Source of the DNA: Lunularia cruciata
Lineage: Eukaryota; Streptophyta; Marchantiopsida; Lunulariales; Lunulariaceae
DNA length: 64,000 nucleotides
NCBI GenBank assembly: GCA_948567375.1
Contig: OX419760.1
Coordinates: 18,662,001 to 18,726,000 of the forward strand
Direction: 5' to 3'
Shown here: piece after piece, positions 22,105-32,815 of the stretch
How the letters are laid out: the number at the start of each line of letters is the position of its first letter
How positions within the stretch are numbered: position 1 is the stretch's first letter
The notes under the pieces: generated by a model
Databases searched by the model: none
Seen by the model: the letters and a program-made list of their open reading frames with translations, nothing else
Told to the model about the DNA's origin: nothing
Made by a program: the position numbers and the translations under genes

Positions 22105-22343
22105 CTTAACCCCTCACTATCTTTCTTTTCTCTCAATTTTTTTTTTTTTCCTCTTTTCTTTTCTCTCACTCTATTACTAATAGAGTATATACATGATTAA
22201 CACCATCTGAGAATAATCCACTCTAGGGAACACAAAAGGTTCAGGTTGCTCCAAGATTTCTATAACAACATCAAATCCTAGAGTGCATATTAATCTAACT
22301 CTCATGGATAGTTTATCCATAAGTTGAAAGATTATCTCCATCA
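22105..22343 (-). other. spacer between the leader ORF and gag-pol in ZG-1
   Basis: This is non-coding leader. It holds a poly-A run on the - strand (22138-22150), which is shorter in ZG-2 (46225-46234), and no further ORF that I can support. Confidence 0.6.
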
Positions 22344-22880
22344 CTAATCTTGAGAACTAGCTGATGAAGGTGGTAGTATTTCTGTAGCTGTACTAAGACT
22401 CTCTCCAAGATCCTTCACCAAAGTTTCCAAAAGTGCTTTTACTCCACTACACTCATGTCCTTTTGGAAGTCCTTCAACTCCACAAACCTCACACAACTCC
22501 TTGGTCTTAGATCTTCTCCCTCCCAATCTTGGTGAAGAAGGTCCAACATGCAAACCCAAGTCAAGTAAGCCTCTCCTTTCCCTCAATCTCTTGCTCTCAA
22601 AGGTTAATGGACATGAACTTGCCTTATGTCCCTTCTCTCCACATAGAAAGCACTTAGACTCACTCTTTCCTCCAAGTGGTGTAGGTTTTTGGATCCTCTC
22701 AACACTCTCTTCAAATTCTATTGTAAACTCTCTTTTCCTCAAATCCACCCCTACAATCACCTCAAACCCTTGGGGAACCTTGCATAATCTCAATTTCCAC
22801 TCTTGATGACCCTCCATGTTCCCAAAGATGAATCTAAACACTCAAACATGCTTTTTGTTGATCTCAAACTTCTCATGCAT
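22344..22880 (-). pseudogene. zinc-knuckle leader ORF of ZG-1 (broken by one nonsense codon)
   Basis: This matches the intact 178-codon leader ORF of ZG-2. The start codon at 22878-22880 is kept, but codon 13 (Ser, TCA, in ZG-2) is TGA here (22842-22844). From the next codon on, 165 codons are open, and an internal Met near 22815 could restart translation. The two zinc motifs are preserved: CFLCGEKGHKASSC and C-x2-C-x8-H-x-C. The ORF lies upstream of gag on the same strand. Leader ORFs upstream of gag are known in some plant Tat/Ogre elements, but I do not recognise this one. Confidence 0.8.
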
Positions 22881-23655
22881 GAGATCTCCACTCTGCAGAA
22901 TTGACCCTTCCTCACAATGTCACTCAAATCTCCCAACTAATATGTCACAGTCCTCTGAAATTTTGCACACTTGATCACAACTCCAGGGCGTCCCTCCCTG
23001 CAAAATTTCAGATCTTTTCATTGAGCCATTTGGCCTAGACACCTTTCTATTCAGCACCCATATTTCAGATTTGGTCTGAAAACCACCCCCCTCACTTCAA
23101 AAACTCATCACGCACTGCGCAAAAATGATCTCTCTCTAACTTTTGTGGCAGCAGGTAGGATACAATGCACTAAATTTTCTTGGAAATTTTCAGGACAATT
23201 CACTGAAAATTGAAGAAATGGCAGACTCTGTACAATTTTCCAGAGAGCATGCAGTTGCGGGAGCACTTTACCCTATCAACTTTCAAAAATTCTAGCCCAG
23301 TGCGCATAGAAGCTCTCTCAATAATTTCAAGTGTGCTAACTGAAAGATAACCCAAGCTATCATGTGTAGAAATCTCAAGTCCAGATCTCAAACTTGAGAT
23401 TTTGCCCAAAATCACCTTAATCCCCAAAATCTGCAATCCACCTCACACAATCTCTCCAATTCCTCTCATGTGTACAAGATGTACAAAATCACCTCAAAGA
23501 CATCATAATGAACTACAGGGTATACAAATGGATCTTGGTTCTCTAACATAAGTTCAGCCCTCTCCTCTCCTAATGTTCTCTCCAAGTGAGCTCTCATAGC
23601 CTCCTTCTGCCTAATGTAGAATTGGACGCGGAACATTATCTTGCCTTCTAGAGAG
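22881..23655 (-). other. 5' leader of ZG-1 between primer site and leader ORF
   Basis: This 775-bp stretch is nearly identical in ZG-2 (46964-47738). Two short open stretches are conserved between the copies (23200-23436 and 23466-23699, - strand). The second overlaps the primer site and the LTR, and neither resembles a known protein. I take the segment as untranslated leader, probably with packaging signals. Confidence 0.6.
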
Positions 23656-23673
23656 GTCCCGGCAACGGAACCA
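23656..23673 (-). other. primer-binding site of ZG-1
   Basis: On the - strand TGGTTCCGTTGCCGGGAC starts 4 bp after the 5' LTR. It matches the well-known plant gypsy tRNA-Asp primer site (TGGCGCCGTTGCCGGGGA) at 14 of 18 bases. Another tRNA with a closer 3' end is possible. Confidence 0.75.
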
Positions 23674-23677
23674 AAAA

Positions 23678-24356
23678 TGTGAGCCGGCCTGTCTCTCACT
23701 CAGGATGAACCTCTGATGGCTATTATGGTAGCGCACCATGGACTAAGAAGGCAAGGAACCCCAACTCCATCATACTCCTCCAAGGCTAACACTCCAAGAC
23801 TCAAGACATTGCTCACTAGAGAACTCAATGAGAGAGAGATAGTTGCAAATGAAAGGATGATGAGTACCTCCTCACTCCTTGTTTATATACTTGTGAAATA
23901 GTTACGTACCAAAGTTACTAATTACCGTAGTAACTCAAGTTACTAGACTAAAAGTCAAGTAAAGTCAAAAAGTAGAAAGGAATATCCATTCACATGGGCA
24001 TATTCCCCTTATCTTGACCCAACCACTAAAGCAAGGATTCCTTCACATGGGCTATCCTTGGACTAAAGAAGAATCCAAAACAAAAAGGCTTGCGGGCCCA
24101 AGAGTTCTCAACTCTTTCCCCAAAGCCAAACACCTAGGAATAATACCAAGTCAACACACTAAAATCCAAAATAGTGGTGCTCATCTTTTCTACTTCCTCT
24201 AAAGTAAGGTCCCATCTATCTTAGCTATGACTAACTTTAGCTAACCATGACTAATATAGAACCATCCTTTATCTCTATATAAATAATATCTCTTAAGTAC
24301 TTGTAATACCAAGCTAAATATCACAATACCACACACATGCACAAATGGGTGTTACA
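23678..24356 (-). repeat. 5' LTR of ZG-1
   Basis: 679 bp, paired with 16551-17229. It would drive transcription of the element. Confidence 0.97.
23882..23889 (-). promoter_or_regulatory. TATA box of the ZG-1 5' LTR
   Basis: TATATAAA on the - strand, followed by ACAAGGAGTGAGG. It is about 205 bp from the 3' end of the LTR, a usual distance for a U3 promoter followed by R-U5. ZG-2 has the same box at 47965-47972. Confidence 0.65.
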
Positions 24357-24360
24357 GACC

Positions 24361-26066
24361 TGTCTCCCAACCTCTCCTCTCTGTGGGTCCAACTCCACTG
24401 ATGCTCCTCTAGGCTCTGGAGCACGTACTGCACTCCTAGTCACTGCTGCAAATGCATCCACCTGTGCTGCTCCACACATGAAGTCCAAAGCATCTCTATC
24501 ACCAGCATATGAGGTGGAAGCCTCAGCACCCGAATCTGATCTCCTCTGAGCAATAGCCATACTAGCCAATCTCTTCTCCAATTGCTCAATTTGAGTAGCC
24601 ATAGTTGTGTCAGAAGTAAGGGCAGGTACTGCACCCCTACTAGGTGTAGATCCTCTACCACCACCTCTACCACCTTGTCCTCCATGAACTGGAGCTCCTC
24701 TACTACCTGCCATAGCAGCCCTACCACTCCGTAACTCCGGGTGTAGGTCAAAACACCGATCACTAGTGTGACCAAATCCGTGGCAATGCTCACACTGCCT
24801 CTATGCTGGCTGTGATGCACCAGAGGTATCAGGTCCGCTGCCCTGAGTACACTCTCTCCTATGGTGAGGTCCACCATAAGTCCAACAAGCAACACTACCA
24901 CTCACTGGCTGCTATTGACCCAAAAATGAGGGTAAGGGTCTAACTCCACTAGGCCCTCCACTTGCTCCATAGGATCTGGGCTGTCCACCCTGTCCTCAAA
25001 AACCAACTGGGCGTGGTGCACTCTGCTGCACTCTAGAAGAAGTCACAATCGTGGATGAGGTCTCTCTACCAAATCCAGCTGTCACCACTCTCTCCTCCAC
25101 CATGTTGAGCTCAATACGCTCAGCCAAACCAAAGACTATTGCCAAAGTGGGCAAAGTAGCCTGCAACAACGTAGCATCACGAACTCTACGTCGCAACTCC
25201 CTGTCCAGTATCCCATACCAAAACTGGACTGCCTGGGCCTCAGTAACTCCCTAAGTGAAACTGATCAGCCGCCTCATGCGAGTATATGCCTCACGTAAGC
25301 TCTCTCCAGCCTTCCGCTGGAACTCCTGCAAGCTCCTCAGCTTGTCAGTCCGCACTCCCTGGTAGTTCTGCCTCAAACATAGGAAGAACTCCACCATGGG
25401 GTTAAACCTTGGTACCACACCACCTCCTGCAGCGGTACCTCCACTTGTAGTAGCACTGTCTCCAGCTAGTGCACCTCCACTAGCTCCACCCACACTACTT
25501 GAGCTAGAACTCGTAGGTACAGCCGATCTACTCCTGGCCACCGAGCCTGAAGTGATGGAGACATAGTGTGGAGACCAATACTGTCTCCATAAGTCAATCT
25601 CCTCCAAATGAGCTCTCCTGAACTCATGGTAGTCATCCATTGGCGGACCCTCCAGATGCTGAAATAACCCCTTCCATGCCATGAAGGGTGTGAACAAAGT
25701 CGGGTTCCGCATCTGCTGCAGATCACACCAACTATCAAACTCCTGGATGAAGTCATCCAACTCAATGGTACCCACTGTACTAGAGCAACGCCTAGGGCCT
25801 TTGGAGGCCCCATAAATCTCATCCATGTCCCACAACAATGGTGCGGACACACCAAGTGCGCTCTCAACTGAATCAGCTCCTGTGTCAAACTCCAACTCAG
25901 AGTCAATCTCCTCCCTCACTGGGACCTGAGATACAGGCTGATACCGAGCACCACTCCGAGTAAACCCACTGCATATTGCAGGGCTAACTCCTCTAGAATC
26001 TCCAAAGAACTCCGTCGTGACCATGTAACTGCAACAGCAAACCCGAACCACCAACTGCAACCGCAA
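24361..26066 (-). pseudogene. gag of MP-2 (stops; cut by ZG-1)
   Basis: An open stretch of 271 codons (25251-26066) starts the gag polyprotein. An alternative Met at 26024 is also possible. It contains IELDDFIQEFDSWCDLQQM and a capsid-like block ending in AYTRMRRLISFT. After a TAG (CAA in MP-1, so a C-to-T change) the frame continues through further stops. It reaches a zinc knuckle CEHCHGFGHTSDRC (about 24751-24795), a glycine-rich segment and the conserved end DPQRGEVGRQ. Directly there ZG-1 inserted, and the frame resumes at 16546. A second Cys/His cluster, CWTYGGPHHRREC, precedes the knuckle. Confidence 0.82.
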
Positions 26067-27349
26067 GTCGCAACTGCAAGTGCCCCACCAAGTGCCAACA
26101 CCAACTAGACACCACCCACTAATGTAACTCTAACCAAGATAACTACATTAGGGGAAAGGCAACCTGTAACCTACCATCATAACACGCACTCTCATGGTCT
26201 GCAGGTCATCATTTCTTGCCTCACCGGAGAGAAACAAAGGTAGTCTGACTGGTCATCACTCCAGCCTCACCACCAAGAGCACACTAGAGCACCAACGCTC
26301 AAAAGTCAGGGCACCTCACACAAACATGGTGCACAAACAGGAAGTAGAGAATGGAGGGGATCCAATCACAAGAAATCTAAACAAAAACCCTCCATCTCAT
26401 AACACAACACGGGACTGACTCTGCCACCATTTGGCATTTGACATAAGAGCAGTTCGTATCTAAGTCCTAAGCTACCAAGATCACCAAGAATAGGATCAAA
26501 CTGCCTCTCCTAGCCAAAGCTACATGTGAATAGATAACAGTGGCGTAGTCACTAGGACAACAAGTGAGGGTGGACCAGTTGGCTAGAGCACCAGTCTAGT
26601 AACAAGAGATCTAGGGGTCAAACCCTGTTGCGCACAATCTAGCAAGAAAGGCAGATTTTGCCAACCAATGACCAAGATCTACTCTAAACTAGCTAGTCTC
26701 ACGCCAGCAAGCTGGCTTGCTGGGCCTTCATAGCCTCTCATAGCCCACAGCCCTATGCCTCAAAATGCCAAAATTCAGCCAAATGAGGCCTTTCTTGTTG
26801 CCACTTCGAACCTCCTCCAAAATTGGCGAAACTTCTCCAAATCTGCAAAACTCCTCCAAACTAGCGAAACTTCTCCAAATCTGGCCAAACAACAAAACTC
26901 CTCCAATTCTGGCCCAAAATCTGACATAAATCTGACGTAAAATCTGACGTAAACCCTAAAGATGGATGTCTGCCAAATCCCCCGCTAACTTTCCACTCGA
27001 GCCAAATTGACAAAACGGGTTTTTCCAATTCACAATTTCATGAGAAGAGCTTCCCAACTCCACCTTCAATTTGACTTTCTAAGCCCAACTCGCAGCAAAT
27101 TGGTCCTGCCTTCACCTCCTGAGCTCAAAATCACAACACTGCTCAAAAATTGCTCCTTCTTTGCTCAAAATTTGGCCAGCGCTTCCGCACACCATCCGCC
27201 TAACTGCCAAATCTGCATCAATTGAAAGAACTTCTGCACACTAGGGAAACACAGAACTTGAATCAAGCTACCATGATCCACCGAGCTTGGAGATACCACC
27301 AACACTCAATGTTCTTGCACCCAATTTCCCCCTGACTTCACTTCTTTGA
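26067..27349 (-). other. leader region of MP-2
   Basis: This is 1.28 kb between the 5' LTR and gag. Positions 26430-26600 match the first 190 bp of the window (MP-1 leader). At 26755-26920 (+ strand) there is a run of related AAACTTCTCCAAAT/AAACTCCTCCAA motifs about 30 bp apart. At 26411-26429 the - strand reads TGGTGGCAGAGTC, which resembles the initiator-Met primer site TGGTATCAGAGC. It lies about 920 bp from the LTR end, so I do not call it a primer site with confidence. Confidence 0.5.
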
Positions 27350-27800
27350 TGTAATCAGATTGCTTAACACTTTCAACTCAACTCAACTCAAATCAGTACT
27401 TGATCTGTCACTCTATAAACTGCCAACAACTGGGCACTGATTACAGTCAAGCCACACCCACTCAAGCATAGAGAATCCAGGTGACGCTCGCCAGCCTCTG
27501 TCCACCATAGCCAAGAACTCGAAGGCTCAACATCAGAGAAGTGAGCTCTCTAGAGCTCACTTCAAAACTATACCCCCTGGACTCGAGCTAGCACTGGAAC
27601 CCTAACGGTCCCGCTGACGGCACACTCAACGATGCGAATAGTGCAAAGTGATGGTGGGCCCCACCGTGAAGTCAGTACCCTGAACACCAAATCAGACTGT
27701 CAGAAAGTAGTCCCTGAGAAACTACTAGAATAACTCTAACTACTATCACTGGAACTCCAGTGTCCGAGCAGCTAGATGCGGAACTACAAATGGCATGACA
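27350..27800 (-). repeat. 5' LTR of MP-2
   Basis: 451 bp with ends TGTCATGCC...CTGATTACA on the - strand. It matches 10179-10627 closely, including the run of AACTC repeats and the paired GAGCTCACTTC/GAAGTGAGCTC palindrome near 27536-27563. The terminal 91 bp of the 3' LTR are missing here. Confidence 0.75.
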
Positions 27801-28143
27801 ACATTCATAGCTTCTATGTGTTTCCTACCTATCACTCTCAGATTATTTGTCTCAAGACTCAGCCATTTCTTTAATTGTACCTTCTTGACTGGCCTTCCCC
27901 AAAGAAAAGTTGTTACAACTCCTTCAGATTGGGTTGAGAATCTTGATATGATGATGTCCTTCTTCGGGTCTACCACTATGTAAATCCAATCTGAGTACTT
28001 TTTTCCCTAACCTGAAGTCTACTTCTTTGGGTCTACTATAAACACACAATTATTTTCTTTTCTTCTTCATTTGGCTACAATTTGGTTTCAACAATACCCT
28101 TCTTCTTTAATACTATTAAAAAACAAGAAATGTGGGTACCATA
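27801..28143 (-). repeat. right end of the LC-1 solo LTR
   Basis: 343 bp of LC LTR start, - orientation. It ends in the family terminus AAATGTGGGTACCATA, where LC-2, LC-3 and LC-4 have GTACCACA or GTGCCACA. MP-2 separates it from the rest of the LTR. Confidence 0.78.
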
Positions 28144-28148
28144 ACCAG

Positions 28149-28660
28149 CAAGTAAACTAGTACAAAGAGATACTTGTATGTAGAGAGAGATGAGATTTCT
28201 AGGCAAGCCTCTCTTCATCTTGTGGCACACTTGGCATATTGGTATCCTGAGTTATTATCAATGTCATCAATCAGAGGTTTCTAGAAGATCCTACCAGCAA
28301 ATATTTTCTTGCTAGGGATGTAAGATTTGGAGCAACATGGTTCTATTCATTTGTATAATTTTTGGATGGCCATGTCAAGGATATACTCATGTTGACCAAA
28401 GTCAAGGTCTACATGATCCCTATTCTAGTGTGTTTTGGGAGTTGTTACTTATACTATGACATCTCTTGGTTCATCAATCCATTTCTATAGCCTACATTTT
28501 GGAGAACATCCCTTTGATGGGTGACTCTCATACATAGGTGGTAGCAAGTATATATTATGTCCATCCTTGGAAGGACCTGTTGTGTTGTTGGATGCACCCA
28601 AAGTGGGATTGCAAGCTCATCATCTTCATCTTTGGTGGATGAATTGCTTACCTAAAGAGG
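28149..28660 (+). pseudogene. methyltransferase domain of MP-1, motifs II to VIII (decayed)
   Basis: It starts at the YLYVERDE block (about 28169-28192). Motif IV reads FGWPCQG with the catalytic Cys codon at 28373-28375 and Gln at 28376-28378. This shows that the stop in MP-2 at that place is secondary. VFWELL follows near 28432-28449. The motif VI Glu-Asn lies at about 28503-28508, and VGLQAHHLHLWWMN at about 28605-28646 corresponds to motif VIII. Stops and at least one indel lie between the motifs. Together with motif I at 3858-3890 it completes the domain. Confidence 0.8.
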
Positions 28661-29689
28661 TTATACAGAACCTCTTTAGGTATGTGCTTATGATGGGATC
28701 AATGACTAGACCACCTTATTGTCAATGACATTTTGGATGTTGGGCACCAATCTTAGACGGGTGGTAGTGGCTGATATGTCACCTATGGTAGTGACGAACC
28801 TTGTTGGATAGCCTAAGCTGCTTTACCCACACTAATGAGTTTCCCAAGCTCCCATGTTTTTTGAGAGGGAGGTCTTGGACTTGTTTGGAACTCACAATTA
28901 TAGCAATTGGTGGAGCCCAACATTGATGAGAGGGAGTAAACTGTCAGTTTTTGTACCAATATTACCATTGTTATAATAGTGTCAAAGGCATCCAAGCATT
29001 AGATGTTAGGTTAGGCTACGGACCTAAAATTTTTGACTTGGATTATGAGCCTTGGCTTGGTAGAGCAACATAGGATGTGCTTTATAGGCATCACCACTCA
29101 AACACATATGAGCTTTGTGCATATCAAGATTATTGAAGTGGACATGCTTGGGATGATAGACCAAGTAGGTAGGGTATTCTTAGGATACAACTAGTGGCTA
29201 CTTGTGAGAGTGGTCTACTTGGGGTCCATCCAAGTGAGCATGGTCTACCTAGGTTACACCCTTAGTCTACTTGAGATGCAGCTAGCGGATATATGGAGCT
29301 TGCAGCTAGAACAAAAGAAGTTTTCCGCATTGAGGATGGGGACTTTAGTGATAAGGAGCATGACATTACTACTCCCAAGAGCCCAATGTAGCAACCAATG
29401 CCCAATGTAGCAACCAATGCCCAATGCATCTTCCACTACTACATTAGATATAGAGGATACTTGAGAGCCAAACATTGGACCCAAGCTCACATGAGGGGAA
29501 AGATGAAGAGTTTGGAAGTTCTTGAGGAGCTATATGAGTTTTTTTCCCTTTAGTATGAAGGGTTTTGGTGCTCTAAAAGGACCTAGTATTTAGATTGAGC
29601 TTACTAGTGATATACAAGTTTTCTGACATCCTTACATATATATTAATATGGAGAGAGCATTGATTTTAGAGCTAGAGTAGAGACCTTTT

Positions 29690-30900
29690 TGAGGCTAGTT
29701 TAGTGGAGATTTCAAATAGAGAGTATGCTTTAGCTATAGTGATACAAGCAAAGAAGGATATATATAGAAACTACATAGATAGGTGGATGTGTGGAGATTA
29801 TCACCCTATCAACCTACAAATTAAGGTTGATTGGTATGCATACCTACATCAAAGGAGATCTTTGATATGATTGGGCATACAAAGGGCTTTAGTACTCCGG
29901 ATCTTCAAGTAAGATATCATCAATTGCTGATTAGGAAGGAGGACAAGTCCAAGACAATATTTTGGGTTATTGATCCTCACGGCAAGGATGTATTATAAGT
30001 GGGGGCTATTACCATTTGGGTTAGAGAATGTTCTTGCCAAGTTCTAGAGGGTCATGGACAAGATCCTAGTAGGATTGGATTTTTCTTGGTGCTATATTGA
30101 TGACATTTTAGTCTATAGTATTATTGTGGAGGAGCATGAGAGACATTTGTTGGAGGTGTTTGACAGGTTGAGATCTCATGGACTCAAACTGCATCTTGGG
30201 AAGTGTAGATTCTTCCATGAGCCGGTTGAGTATTTGGATCACACTATCTACCTTGGAGGACTTGGTGTTCAATAGACCAAGGTAGAGACTGTTGCATGTA
30301 TTCTTTGGCCTATGGATGTGAGCATAGTGTGAGCATTCCATGGGTTGGCAAAATTTTATCACCAATATGTTAGATGATTCAAAGTCATTGCCAAGGCCTT
30401 GATGAAGCTGACCACGCTTACACATGAGTGGTATTGGGAAGATGAGCAAGAGAGAGCTTTCCTAAGCTCAAGGAGAGGTTAACATTTGTTCTTATTAAGG
30501 AGACCAATCAAAGGATGACCATTTCAGGTTCATATTGATTGGAGTACATTGTGGCTTGGAGCAAATGCTCACCAAACATAATGAAGAGGAGAAGGAGTTT
30601 GTAGAGGCTTATGCTAGTCACTCCAACAATTCAATAGAGGTGAAGTATAGTTTATATGAGGGACAATGCTTGGCAACAGTATGAGCAATAGCACATTTTT
30701 ATGTTATCTATTTGGTAACCCTTCTCTATTTGGTAACTTCATTATTGATCAACCACTAAAGTAGTTGATGGAGTCTGACAAGATTTCATGGAAGCTTGCA
30801 CAATGGGCTTTAATTTTATAGGAGTTTAATTTCATGGTTATTCATAGATATGGAGTGGTGAACAATGGTACAAATGGGTTGAGTAGAAAATCATGTCCCA
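29690..30900 (+). pseudogene. reverse transcriptase and RNase H of MP-1 (decayed)
   Basis: The 30054-30275 stretch reads CYIDDILVYSIIVEEHERHL and continues to FDRLRSHGLKLHLGKC without the frameshift seen in MP-2. Upstream blocks (29890-30050) match the GYHQL and LPFGL regions of RT with stops. Downstream the RNase H blocks (about 30535-30790) are frame-broken. Confidence 0.8.
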
Positions 30901-31106
30901 ACTAGCATGATCAAACCAGAGCACATTGACATTGTGAGACAGATAAGGAGATGGTGCCAAGTTGACATACATCTACCTTTCTATGTATAGGTTCTAAGGC
31001 CTTGGTAGTATCTCTTGAAGCACATACAAGAGGAGTTGTTGAGGTCATAGATCTAGAGTGTGGAGATATTGGTATATGTTAATGAGGCATTCATGATGAT
31101 GTCTTA

Positions 31107-32260
31107 ATGATGCATTATCTTTGCACTATTCTTGTGGGTGGCATAGTTGGTGCTAAGGAAAGAGACCATGTTCTTCAGCAAGATAAGTGGTTTAGATTGG
31201 AAGGCAAACACCTTCTTTGTGTATGGGAGGATAGTAGAGTACAAGTAGTACCACTTTCATCTTACAGACCATACTTGATACATCATGCTCATGAGGAGTT
31301 AGGACATCTTGAAGTAAAGCATACATATACCTTACTCTACACTCATTATTGGTGGCATGGTATGCAGACCAATAAATAGCATTTTGTTACTAGATGTGTG
31401 GTTTATGACCAAGTAAGAGCATCATTTAATGCTCTTACACCATAATTGCACCCATTACTTATCATGGGATTGGGTTACCGGTGGAGTTTGGACTTTGTTG
31501 GACCTTTACCATTGATTGTGAGACATCATCAATATGTTTTGGTTATAGTGGAGCACTTCTCCAGGTAGATTGAGTTGGTACTTCCCAACAAGTCTCCTAA
31601 AGGGACGGTTTACTCATTCTTAGATCAAGCTCTTAATTATTTTGGTGCACCAATTGAGATTTTGATTGATCAAGGTACAAAGCTCTTGGAGGAGTTTCAA
31701 GTCTTGTGTGACAAGGCCTTGATTGATCCTCATACTACCTCTTGAGATCACCCTCAGACAAATGACTTAGCAGAGAGAGTAGTTTAGACAATGAAGAGAA
31801 GATTGTGTAAGTTTGGTTTGCAAAAAGGCCACTTGGGAGATAAGGATCTCCAATTACCTTAGTTGGCCATGGGCTATCAGTTCAGTTTTCAAGCCTCCTT
31901 AGCATCCTTCTCTCCTTACTTTCTACTCCATGCACAAGATCCAGATTTACTTGTAGCCATTCATCATGATGCTACTATAGTTTTGGACTTGGATGATCCA
32001 AACATATGGGTCAACGTATGTTCTCAATGGGCAAAGATCTTTTAGAGAGTGATGTCAATGGCCTTTGAGAACTTAGTAATTTCTCAGCATGGGGATACTT
32101 TAGTCTATGCTACTATTTGAGGAGGAGATTATAGACCCTTGATCCATCAATTTCATCTAGGTGATTATGTATATCTATAGTAGACTGCACCGACAACACT
32201 TGATGTTACTATAGGCCACACTATCTTGAGAGTGTGCAAGGTTTTGCCTTCCAAAGTCTT
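31107..32260 (+). pseudogene. integrase of MP-1 (decayed)
   Basis: An open stretch (31107-31379) ends in HHAHEELGHLEVKHTYTLL and a WWHGM block, the start of the zinc module. The core continues with the equivalents of SLDFVGP (about 31480-31505). The TDQGTEF region follows near 31665-31690 and the ADGLAERVVQ region near 31760-31790, with stops. A 60-codon open piece at 31863-32045 matches the YFLLYGRDPDL region of MP-2. Confidence 0.78.
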
Positions 32261-32374
32261 GTGTTGGAAGGACATTGTTTTGTTTGGAAGGATCATGTGC
32301 AAAATTATGCACCATGCCACCTCCCAAACACTGATTGCACTATGGACCCAAGCATGGCACTTGTAGATATAGGC

Positions 32375-32530
32375 TTGTGGTGTATGTGATGTGGCTCTTT
32401 TGGTGAAGATGCTACTATTTTAAGAGGATGGCATATATAACATGTGTGATAGCTATTTGAGAGGATGGGATATAGCATGTTTGACTCCTCCCATCACAAT
32501 AGGTCCTCAAGGACAGTGGTTATGTCTTAG
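32375..32530 (+). pseudogene. PHD finger of MP-1 (decayed)
   Basis: The translation in pieces gives C(G)SFGEDATIL, then CDSYLRGW, IAC, TPPIT, GPQGQWLCLRC. It follows the integrase as in MP-2. The Trp and last CxxC are kept, while the His of GWH is Asp here. The Tyr in place of the fourth Cys is shared with MP-2. Confidence 0.65.
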
Positions 32531-32815
32531 ATGTACTTGACATATAACTAGTTCACCTTTTATGTGGTATAGATTCAAAACAAGCAAGTAACAATGGGGC
32601 TGAATAGGGCCCAACCTCCTAATCTTTGCCCACCATAGAGCATATCCAATACTTAGAGTAGATGGCTTTCTGGATTTAGAGGGACCTAACCGCCAACCAA
32701 GAGGCAATTATGGCACTTAGGAGTTCACATATGCCTTATGTGTGAGTTGTGCTTCTATAGTGGATGATGTTAATAGCAATATATGTTGTATAGCAATGTA
32801 TATATGCATGACACT

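Larger units (their letters stand above)
16551..24356 (-). mobile_element. ZG-1: young, nearly intact Ty3/gypsy retrotransposon
   Basis: The element is 7806 bp with two 679-bp LTRs and a 4-bp target duplication GACC (16547-16550 and 24357-24360). It interrupts the gag of MP-2 between codons that are adjacent in MP-1. The two LTRs differ at one position that I could find (T/C near 17060), which indicates a recent insertion. Contents on the - strand are 5' LTR, a tRNA-Asp-like primer site, a leader ORF with zinc motifs, a complete gag-pol ORF, a polypurine tract and the 3' LTR. The leader ORF has a nonsense codon and gag-pol does not. Confidence 0.97.
10088..27800 (-). mobile_element. MP-2: gypsy retrotransposon with methyltransferase and PHD domains
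   Basis: The element lies on the - strand and is 9.9 kb once ZG-1 is removed. Its order is 5' LTR, leader, gag, protease, DNMT3-like methyltransferase, RT, RNase H, integrase, PHD finger, 3' LTR. The outer ends are TGTCGTGCG (10088) and GGCATGACA (27800). The flanks share ACAT (10084-10087 and 27801-27804), or AACAT if one base is read on the other side. It inserted into the LC-1 LTR. Several stops (gag, methyltransferase, PHD) and a one-base deletion in RT disable it, but it is much better preserved than MP-1. Confidence 0.87.
3905..28143 (-). mobile_element. LC-1: decayed solo LTR of the long-LTR family, full of nested insertions
   Basis: The left edge (TATGACAACC, family consensus TGTGACAACC) and right edge (GTACCATA, consensus GTACCACA) are the two ends of one LC LTR. 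Target duplications are ACAAG at 3900-3904 and ACCAG at 28144-28148. Removing the nested elements (MP-2, LC-2 and a chromovirus fragment) leaves about 3.75 kb, close to the 3786-bp LTR of LC-3. No LC gag or pol lies in it, so it is a solo LTR left by LTR-LTR recombination. Its own sequence occupies 3905-5552, 7474-about 7529, about 8366-10087 and 27801-28143. Its coiled-coil ORF is decayed. Confidence 0.82.

Noticed and set aside
23466-23699. 77-codon ORF across LTR and primer site of ZG-1 (also in ZG-2)
   Set aside because: Its N-terminal residues are simply the translation of the conserved LTR end and primer site. The two young copies are too alike to show selection.
26411-26429. Initiator-Met primer-binding site of MP-2
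   Set aside because: It is similar to TGGTATCAGAGC but lies about 920 bp from the mapped LTR end. Kept only as a note in the leader entry.
29204-29410. 68-codon + strand ORF as a separate gene
   Set aside because: It is an out-of-frame reading of the decayed MP-1 linker before RT.
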